From Nemertoderma westbladi (Eukaryota; Xenacoelomorpha; Nemertodermatida; Nemertodermatidae): DNA of 64,000 nucleotides. Below, one piece after another: positions 55,797-64,000 of the stretch. The DNA lies in NCBI GenBank assembly GCA_032718475.1, contig JAUCBJ010006800.1, forward strand, positions 1-64,000. The letters are read 5' to 3'. The position numbers and the translations under genes were made by a program. The notes below the pieces were generated by a model. It did not search any database. It had not been told where the DNA came from and saw only the letters and a program-made list of their open reading frames with translations. The stretch's first letter is position 1. Every line of letters starts with the position of its first letter.

Positions 55797-57330
55797 CTAC
55801 CTCGAGAAGGGAAGTGACAGCAGCCCCCCAATGCTAACCCCAATGATATATCCGAGACAGAGAGAGTCAACAGGCCCGACGGGCGGACCGCACCCAACAG
55901 GAGAATCTGTGCAGCATCCTTCGAACCCATTGGAAGCACAGGCAATGGGAATGGCTACACTAATCGATGCACTGAAGACCAGGATCGAGTTACCACCAGT
56001 CGAGCCATTTAAATTCGACGGAAGTAGGCCGGAAGAATACCTGCAATTTCGGCGCATGTACAGCAACGAGATATTAAGTAAGAACCTGACGCAGGCGGAG
56101 TGCCTAAAATATTTACAGGTATATACAGGAGGCCCAGCGTACGACATCGTGAGGCAGTATCAGGGCATCGAGGGCGGCTTCACGACTACATGGGGGGCCC
56201 TAGACAGGGAATACGGACACCCAGCCAAGATCATCCGGCAAACCCTGAGGGGTATAACATCGGGTGGCCTACAGACATTAAAGACATAAAGACATTTGCG
56301 AACAAAGTCGAGAAGGCGTTAATCGTGCTGAAGACGCTAGACGCGCCATACGAACTCAATGCATCTAATAACATCACCACGATAGCGCAGGCACTGCCGA
56401 TCTGGCTGCGGAGCAAGTGGAGGAAGATTGCCTTCTCCACTCGGGAGAAGAAAGGTGCGGAGCCAGGGCTAGAGTAAATGTCGAACTTCCTCAACTACGA
56501 AGCTTGATTACAGACCCAGTCTATAGTGAGGATAGTTTGGGGAAGGCACCAAAGACCGAATACAATAGGCCTAAACCCGAACATAATCCCACAGATCCAT
56601 TCGCTAGAGTGAGACAGTTGCTACCACACGCGGCCACACAGGGGGCTACAAGCCCACAGTTAGCTGGGAGTAGGGCCACACCGTGGCAGGGACAGAAAGA
56701 AAATAACAACACAAATAAACATAATCCCAATATACCCAGTAGGCCGAGTCCAGATAACCAAAACACTAAACAGGTAGATATAAACCTACGCGCGATACGT
56801 GAGGGACTATACAGGGAACGCTATAATCCAGGATTCGAATGTCAACTGCATAGGGACGGAACCCATAAGACCATGAGTTGTAAGCACTGGCAAGCGTTGC
56901 CCAAACAAGATCGTGTAGCCTATACAGACGCAAACGGACTATGTCATCATTGTGTGGTAGAAGGACACAGATCCGGAGAGTGTAGAGAAACAGCAATAGG
57001 AGATGACGAGACTGGAGGCCAAACAATGGCTACAAGCACGACAGAAGCAAGGAGGAAGAGGAAAGTACTACTCGGGGTAGTACCAGTGAAGATAACAGGA
57101 AGGGGCGGCCGATCAGTGACAACATTAATGCTGGTCGACAGCGGAGCAGCCTTCACGCTGGTGGAGAATTGGGTGGCCGAAGAGATAGGGCTAAAGACGA
57201 GGCCGAGTAGGATGGCTGTAACTACCGTCTCGAGTAAGGATGAGGTCCTGGAGATGAGGACGGGACGGTGCAAGATATCAGCAATAGCACCAGGATGTGA
57301 CTATGGGGCGCAAAGGCAAACGTATCAGTT
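55797..57330 (+). pseudogene. BEL/Pao-type retrotransposon gag-protease region, broken
   Basis: Read in order on the plus strand: a gag domain of the BEL/Pao type (FKFDGSRPEEYLQF... KYLQVYTGGPAYDI, DUF1759-like), a Cys/His zinc-knuckle region (CQLHRDGTHKTMSC... CHHCVVEGHRSGEC), and an aspartic protease with LVDSGAAFTLV. The open frame starts around 55831. There are two frameshifts, near 56265 and near 56470, and the protease is cut off at about 57330, where unrelated AT-rich sequence begins. No LTR, reverse transcriptase or integrase is visible in the window. Codon usage is more GC-rich than the surroundings. The copy is a non-functional fragment. Confidence 0.85.
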
Positions 57331-57984
57331 ATCCCACAAAAGCTTTTACAATGTTTTCACATTTTTTTATAATTTCAATAAATATTAGCTTGTAAAAAAA
57401 CACTAGCTACCATTTTCAAATAATTTTATATGAACCTAGATTTAAGGGGGGGGGGGTACACCCCCCCTCAGGTCAAAATTTTCATTTTTTGTTTTTTTAT
57501 TTCATCTAGAGTAGAATTTAATGCGGATTTCAAATCTGGAAACGGCTTAGCGAGATCTCTTTTACTTCTCGAGTAATGGCTGGTTTTCCGTCTGTATGTC
57601 TGTCTGTCTGTCCATCGAAATATTAAAAAGGGCATAAAATAAGCAATCTGAAATGTTTACTGTTAGGATTTTTCTTAATGTCGATGTCTGTTTTAATATT
57701 TGGAATTATCTAATCACTATGTCTGTATCTCAGTCTGTCTCTCAGTTTGTCTGTCTGTTTGTATGTCTGTCTGTCTGTCAACATGTCCGTCAAATTTTAA
57801 TTAATATATATTTAATAGATATTTGTGAGTTTTGTATTACATATTGAACAGTTGTCTAATGGACTAGTTGTCTACTAGTAATAACAAATGTGAACCATCA
57901 TATAACAATAGCTAGTAATAATTATTCTGGGAAACAACCATAAACTTATTTTTTTTAAATTCCGCAGGCTCTGAGAATAATTCA
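57331..57984. repeat. Repeat family B fragment with (GTCT)n
   Basis: After GGGGGGGGGGTACACCCCCC (57447-57466) comes TTTTATTTCATCTAGAG, CTTCTCGAGTAATGGCTG and a (GTCT)n stretch matching the left part of the 39140 copy. A second (GTCT)n lies at about 57720-57785. Confidence 0.65.
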
Positions 57985-58345
57985 CGTGCTGCGCGAAGTC
58001 TTCATGTGCAGCATGAACTTTTCATGTGCCGCGTGAAGGCTTCTCATTCTGATCAAAAAACTTTCCGAGGTGCTCGATTAATTAACGTGCTTTATGATGA
58101 ATTTAAGTTCTACGTGAAACCTTCACCTGCTGTGCAAATGTCTCACGTGCTGCGCGAAGGTTTCACGTGCTGCGCAAAGCTTAATGTTCTGTGTAAAGGC
58201 TTATTATAAAATTATGTGGAAATTTTTATATAATTTTGAATGTTTCTTAAGGTTATCTCATTATTCCATGACTATTTATTACTAAATGACGAAATAGTAT
58301 GCGATCACATCAATACGCCAAAATGTAATTTGTTCACGTGCTGCG
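57985..58345. repeat. Degenerate repeats of TTCACGTGCTGCGCGAAG
   Basis: At least seven copies with varied spacing (57981, 58002, 58018, 58113, 58142, 58163, 58334), the best ones reading TTCACGTGCTGCGCGAAG. The core includes the CACGTG E-box palindrome and GCGC. One isolated copy occurs at 2341. Confidence 0.8.
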
Positions 58346-59079
58346 CGAAGTGTTTTTTGGCAAGCACTCTAAAATTATTTTAACAGGTTGTTAAAAGTGG
58401 GTAGGGGTTTTTTTGAACCAAATTCAAAAAAAAATAAAAAAAAAAAATAAAAAAAAAATAAAAAAAAAATGTCATGCTATTTTGTATCTATTTTTGCGTT
58501 TTTCTCGACTTTTTATTTTTCAGGCTTTCCTCATCTCCGAAACCTTATAACTCAGTCAATCTTCCACCTTTTTGTCTGAAATTTGGTTTCAGTCTTCTAG
58601 ACATGTTACTTTTCATAAGTTGTAGACAGATTTTCGAAATTTCGATTCTATCCCAAGTTATAAGGTGCCAATCACAAAATCGACGAAATATTGGAAAATA
58701 TGTGATATTAATTTCCAATAGTGGTGTAATTATGCCAATAAAATTTTAACTGGACCAAATTTCGGAAATCTGTCTACAAGTTTTACACATATAGGCGGCT
58801 GCTTTAAAAATAAAAAAAAACTTTTCAAAAATATGCATGTGGTAAAATGTTATAAGCATTTAAGTAATCAATCAATAAATCAATCGATATTTCCAATCAA
58901 TCAATCAATATCATAGTCTGATTATCAAATATCTGAAATTTTTTTATCATGATATTGAAGACACACATGTCCTTGGTTAACGTGCAAAAAATTGGAGAAA
59001 ATGGATGATGTGGGAACATCAGGCATCCGATATGCCGATTCCTCTCCAAGGGGGGTGAACCCCCCCCTTAAAGACAGCA
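58346..59079. other. No gene seen; A-rich tract
   Basis: (A)n-T repeats at 58425-58470, then AT-rich sequence with (CAAT)n-like wording near 58880. GGGGGGTGAACCCCCCCC at 59050-59067 is just before the Crypton ORF and may be part of that element. Confidence 0.5.
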
Positions 59080-60204
59080 ATGGACGACATAGACGATCTT
59101 TTTGAAATGATTACAGACGATGGTGAATTTGAAGCTAATAAGATAGGAGGAAATAATATTCGGTTATCACAAGATGTAGATGACAACGATTATATCCTCA
59201 ACAATCGGAATGCCAACACGGTTGAGTCTACAAAACATTCAGTATCAGCTCTGAAACATCTTATGACACTGGTGAATCGTGAGAAAGACCTAGCCGAGTT
59301 GACTGTGGAGGAGCTTGCGCATTTCACCAATGGTTTCATCAAAAGATACAAGAAAAGGACGGGTGAAAAGTTCGAAACCACAACGTTAAAAACATACTTA
59401 TATGGATTGCTAAGGCACTACAAGGACATTGGATTTGGGGATGTACTTAAACTGCCACAATTCCATGCCACAAAGGATATTTTTAGAACGCGAATGAGCC
59501 AATTGAAAGCGGATGGAAAAGGAAATTTTCCCAATGCATCTGATCCATTGGATGAAGTTGATTTTAAAGCCATGACAGACAGAAATTTGTTGGGAACTGA
59601 CACACCTGTCAAGTGAAGGGACACACTTTACCTCATTTTAGTTACTCATTTCGGGACGAGGACAGGGGAAGAGATGAGCCAGATGCTAATTGGCGATATA
59701 GAGAAACTATATTGTCACAAGGAGAATAGGTACTTCTTAAAATTCAATGAAAGGAGGACCAAGACTGAGAGAGGAATGGCAGGGAGAAACAGAAGAGAAG
59801 TTTCAAATAAAGCGTATGAAGTAGTGGAGAACAGGAGCATTTGTCCAGTCACCCTCCATGATATCTACTGTACTTGTCTAAAAGGTTTCCAACAGGTATA
59901 GTAGACCCAAAGGCTAGATATTGGATGAAGCCCAAAGAAGGCAAATGTGGGGTAGTCCCATCTGAGTGGTTTTGCAAACAACCAACAGGAAAGAACTATT
60001 TTAATACTAGTGAAACGATTAACTGACGCGGCTGGTGTCAATAAAGACGGGAGAAAACTAACCGCCATGAGTTATCGAAAGAGTGTAGCACAGGCCATTG
60101 TTGATAAAAATTTAATACATTGGCAAGCGCAGGCGGAGGATTTACTGGTGGAACAGCATCATGCCCAGGGGCAGGGGAAGGTGATGGAGGAGGGCAGGCA
60201 GTGA
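59080..60204 (+). pseudogene. Crypton-type tyrosine recombinase, decayed
   Basis: N-terminal part (59080-59613): MDDIDDLFEMITDDG, then a core-binding domain with ELTVEELAHFTNGFIKRYKK and TTLKTYLYGLLRHYKDIGFG. One in-frame TGA (59614-59616) separates it from the catalytic part in the same frame, THFGTRTGEEMSQM, whose Arg (59659-59661) fits the first catalytic Arg of tyrosine recombinases. Two frameshifts (near 59890 and 60005) surround RYWMKPKEGKCG and SEWFCKQPTGKNYF. Then come RLTDAAGVNKDG and MSYRKSVAQ (Arg at 60076-60078, in place of the usual HxxR). No Tyr nucleophile region is recognisable before the stop. The layout matches Crypton and the DUF3504-type recombinases derived from it (ZMYM/KCTD1-like). 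Inactive. Confidence 0.8.
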
Positions 60205-61937
60205 CCAACCATAATAAAAATATTGACATAAGTCAATACTTTTTTACTTTTTTTTACATGCAACTTCAATCCGTCTTCGGCAATGCTACTATCAATGGCC
60301 CCATAAATATATACTTTGGTTCTTCAAAATAAGAATTTAACTTAGGATATGCGGTAGTATTAAAATAAACTAAACATGGAAACATAGTATTAATTATATA
60401 TATTTAATAAGAATATAAATAATATATATGTCTGCTTGAAGTATGAATATTTTATTATTATTTAATTACGTATTGAAAAAACATTAACTCTAATCTCTCT
60501 CCCTAGTCTATAAACGGAATATAAACAGAACGGAAGTGTTTTGATTATATCGAATTTTTATGACGAAACCAGATAGGGGGGAAACTGGACGCAATAAAAA
60601 TTAATCATCTCCAGGGGAAATTCGACGCAAATAACTGAATAACAGCTGATCACTCTCAAAAATAAAACTGTAACCTGATCTATTGTGTTTAGTTTATTGT
60701 TTTGGTTAAATAACGTGCCACTGTAACCTGCTCCTTTCCCTAAATTGAGAATTTAACAGAGGCGGGATGTTAATACGCCAAGGCGGGTTTTGCGTCCACC
60801 CCCCCCCCCCCCCTGTCTCCATTAAACCATCCAGTAATCAATTGCAAAATAATTTTAATACAGTATAACTTTATCTTACTAATATTTCAGAAGTGTAAGA
60901 TAAAGTAAGTGTTGCCCAAAACCCGCCAGATATACTAATAACTTTTAAGGAAACTTAGTACAATTGCAATCCCGATCCCGAAAATCGGGATCCCGAGAGT
61001 GATAATCCCGGTCCTGATCCCAATCCCGAGAAGTCTGATCCCGTTAAACAATAATATGTATGTATAATGTAAACTCCTCCCAAGCTATAGGTCATCCGTC
61101 AATGAAAGTTATATTAATCGACGCAGCTCAACCCCAGAATGTGGAAAAAAGTTTCGCTACAAATTATTAAAGTGTCTTTTTTCAAACCTACTTTTTATTT
61201 TTTTATTACATAGACTAAGCAGGAAAAACAGTAAAATAACATAAAATTGATAAATAAGATAACTGAAATAATGAAAATTATTATTTGCTCAAATAATTGG
61301 CGTCAACATAGATAAACATACATTGATAAAATAAATATGCATAGTTATTTCCCCCCAAAAATACCACGCCCCATTTTTAATCAACTCCCCCCAAACAAAA
61401 CCCTTTTAGAAATGTTTGAAGCCTTAGCAATAAATTACTCGTAGGTGAGTGAAAGTAATGGGGAATAACACACTTATTACCCTATTATTGAGTTATTTTC
61501 CCGGTTATTTAACCCTTGGGCAGGAACCGTTTCCTGCCCGCGGGTTAAATAACGCAATAATTTTTATTGTCCGTTTAAATCCTTTTTTTGTCCTTTTTTT
61601 TTATTTTTTATGTCCTCCAAAAGTCTAATGTTAGGTTCCATGCTACCGGTTTCTCTACTGCTGTTCTCTCAGGCTATCAGTGCCGGTATTAGTATATATA
61701 GCACTATTTTGCTGTATTGTATGTACAGATGTAGGTATAAAGCAGGTATTTCTGTATTTTAGTACCGGTACCGGCACCGGTACTGCTATAGGCCTAATGT
61801 GTAGCCTACCATTTAAATACGGTAATGGTAGGCCTACTGTGTAGCCTACCATTTAAATACGGTAATGGTAGGCCTACCGGTTGTGCTAATAAATTTTAAA
61901 TAATTGATAGGCGTTTCTATACAGAAATAAAAATAGT
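60205..61937. other. No gene seen; scattered repeats
   Basis: A single relative of the 68-bp satellite at about 60668-60765 (TGTAACCTGCTCCTTTCCCT), a C run at 60798-60813, AATCCCGATCCCG-type short repeats near 60970-61030, and a 36-40 bp tandem duplication (TAGCCTACCATTTAAATACG) at 61802-61876. Confidence 0.6.
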
Positions 61938-62797
61938 TTGAACACCGACTCCCGCAAGTTACTTTGCTCTTCTTTAATACAGTGTCACATGGACTATGCA
62001 TGCTCTTCTTGGTATGAAGGCTTAACCAAACAGCTTAAATGTAAATTACAAGTAGCTCAGAATAAAGTAGTACGATTTATTAAAGACTACAAACCTAGGC
62101 ACCACCTAACTCCAGATGACTTTTCTGAATCTGGACTACTTAACTTAGATAGTAGAGTTAAGCAGCTACGCCTTAACCATGTGCATAAAGTGTATAATGG
62201 TAAATGTCCCAATTACCTAAAACAAAAATTCAACAGAGTACGCGATACACACTCTTACAGTACCAGAGCTAGTGCTTCAAACTTCTACCTCCCGAATTGT
62301 AAATCCTTTGAATCTGATACTTTCTTTTTTAACGGCATAAAAAATTGGAACGCTCTGCCTAATGAAATTAAAAACCTAAATAATCAACATTCTTTTAAAT
62401 CTGCAGTTAAATCTCATCTCCGTGTGCAATGTAAAAATAAGGTACAATAGTCCTACAGTAAGTTATTAGTTTATTAATTATTTACTATTTATACTGTAAT
62501 TACGTTTTATAATAAATTGTTCTGTACATTACATCTTTATCGTTGAGTCGGGCATTGTCACGCTCTCGGTAAAGTTGTACATGTACATAGTGTAATTACG
62601 TTTTATATTGGTTTTAGGTTAGCGTAGTGTAATATTGTATTTGTAACCAAGTAACATAAAGGACCCCCTTGGAAATAAGCTGCAAAGCTTTAGGGGTAAT
62701 CCTATATGTTATGTTGGACAATACCTTTATACCGGTACATTGTTTGGTGTATTTGTTATTGTTTTTACATAATGTATAAATAAATCTATCTATCTAT
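61920..62797 (+). mobile_element. LINE 3' end with (ATCT)n tail
   Basis: The ORF fragment 61938-62450 is followed by about 320 bp of 3'UTR (TACATTACATCTTTATCG, GGACAATACC) and ends in ATAAATAAATCTATCTATCTA, a microsatellite tail used by this LINE group. The left boundary is approximate. Confidence 0.8.
61938..62450 (+). pseudogene. LINE polymerase C-terminal fragment (third family)
   Basis: 170 open codons with RKLLCSSLIQCHMDYACSSW, LQVAQNKVVRFIKDY, NYLKQKF, THSYSTRAS and FNGIKNWNALPNEIK, the characteristic end of L2/CR1/jockey-like polymerases (after the thumb). RT catalytic motifs are absent, so this is a 5'-truncated copy. Confidence 0.88.
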
Positions 62798-62928
62798 AGG
62801 CCAAACTGGATTGCAGGATTGTGGAAAATGTGGATATACCTTTCACATAATTTAGGCCTATTACTGTATTAGTTTTATAATCAATAATGGATCATGACTA
62901 CTATCTGAGTAGTGTTACGGATAACCTG
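62798..62928. other. Spacer between LINE and satellite
   Basis: Short AT-rich interval with no feature. Confidence 0.5.
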
Positions 62929-63835
62929 CTCTTTCCCTGATTTGGTAAAGTGACTGTTTTGGTTTTGATTGCTTGATTGTTTTGGTTAGAAAATCCGGCC
63001 TTAACCTGCTCCTTTCCCTCAATTAGTTAAGTGATCGTTTATTGTTTTGGTTAGAAAATCCCGCCTCTGTAACCTACTCCTTTCCCTCAATTGGTAATGT
63101 TATCGTTTATTGTTTTGGTTAGAAAATCCCGCCTCTGTAACCTGCTCCTTTCTCTCAATTGGTAATGTTATCGTTTATTGTTTTGGTTAGAAAATCCCGT
63201 CTCTGTAACCTGCTCCTTTCCCTCAATTAGTTAAATGATCGTTTATTGTTTTGGTTAGAAAATCCCGCCTCTGTAACCTGCCCCTTTCCCTCAATTAGTT
63301 AAATGATCGTTTATTGTTTTGGTTAGAAAATCCCGCCTCTGTAACCTGCTCCTTTCCCTGAATTGGTAAAGTGACCGTTTATTGTTTTGGTTAGAAAGGC
63401 CCGCCTCTGTAACCTGCCCCTTTCCCTCAATTAGTTAAATGATCGTTTATTGTTTTGGTTAGAAAATCCCGCCTCTGTAACCTGCTCCTTTCCCTCAATT
63501 AGTTAAGTGATCGTTTATTGTTTTGGTTAGAAAATTCCGCCTCTGTAACCTGTCCCTTTCCCTCAATTAGTTAAATGATCGTTTATTGTTTTGGTTAGAA
63601 AATCCCGCCTCTGTAACCTGCTCCTTTCCCTCAATAAGTTAAGTGATCGTTTATTGTTTTGGTTAGAAAATCCCGCCTCTGTAACCTGCTCCTTTCCCTC
63701 AATTAGTTAAGTGATCGTTTATTGTTTTGGTTAGAAAATCCCGTCTCTGTAACCTGCTCCTTTCCCTGATTTGGTAAAGTGACTGTTTATTGTTTTGGTT
63801 AGAAAACTCGGCCTTAACCTGCTCCTTTCCATCAA
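62929..63835. repeat. 68-bp satellite, about 13 copies
   Basis: Tandem units of about 68 bp containing GTTTTGGTTAGAAAATCCCG, CCTCTGTAACCTGCTCCTTT, CCCTCAATTAGTTAAGTGAT and CGTTTATT. The first and last units (GAAAATCCGGCCTTAACCTG-like) are variants. Related single units at 60.7 kb and 8.5 kb suggest a dispersed element from which the array arose. Confidence 0.95.
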
Positions 63836-64000
63836 TTGGTAATTGTTTTTGGCTATAAAATGAGTGTTTTGCTACGTCATGTGGTAATCGATTATCGACA
63901 ACAACCACAAACTATTAAATATAGAGTCTTTTTACCACAGGCGCATATGGAAATCTATCTCATAGTCTATAAATCATGGAATCATGGAATGTTTTGGCAC
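63836..64000. other. End of window
   Basis: Unique sequence after the satellite; no feature. Confidence 0.5.

Noticed and set aside
56231-57273. Minus-strand ORFs across the BEL/Pao region
   Set aside because: Shadows of the plus-strand gag-protease coding sequence.

Overview
The window is animal nuclear DNA, AT-rich and repeat-rich. Nothing in it is bacterial: there are no operons, and genes are split by GT-AG introns that run to kilobases. A nanos gene, a secreted antistasin-type inhibitor with a GPI-like tail, and LINE, BEL/Pao, Crypton, piggyBac-like and hAT-like elements point to an invertebrate metazoan, probably marine. I cannot name the species or phylum.

Three host loci can be read. 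(1) A nanos orthologue lies on the minus strand (20548 to 7180). It has an N-terminal NOT1-interacting motif, a basic linker and a complete CCHC-CCHC zinc finger. Three exons join in frame, and a fourth, Ala/Pro/Thr-rich candidate exon (11294-11169) fits phase 0/0. (2) A plus-strand gene at 33304-48493 has six exons whose phases all agree. It encodes a 222-residue protein: signal peptide, four antistasin-like Cys domains and a C-terminal hydrophobic tail. (3) The last exon of a minus-strand gene (54021-53093) encodes a Thr-rich, Cys-containing extracellular protein with a hydrophobic C-terminus.

The rest is mostly mobile or repetitive. One APE-type LINE family occurs five times (9.0, 14.4, 25.2-29.4, 30.2 and 50.1 kb), three copies with visible target-site duplications. 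The 14.4 kb copy sits inside a 33-bp minisatellite in the large nanos intron. The 25-29 kb copy carries an inserted 717-bp hAT-like MITE and a segment from a different LINE. Other LINE fragments lie at 22.2, 37.7, 54.4-55.7 and 61.9-62.8 kb. A Mutator-like transposase (23.6-24.75 kb), a broken BEL/Pao gag-protease region (55.8-57.3 kb), a decayed Crypton recombinase (59.1-60.2 kb) and a piggyBac-like non-autonomous element (46.4-48.0 kb) complete the set.

Introns of the inhibitor gene hold an 18-bp minisatellite, a 2.4-kb array of about 40-bp units, a 1.8-kb inverted repeat and a perfect 92-bp palindrome. Other arrays have 19-bp (5.65 kb) and 68-bp (62.9 kb) units. Long pure G or C runs recur throughout. 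Most long open frames in the window are periodic translations of these arrays and not genes.
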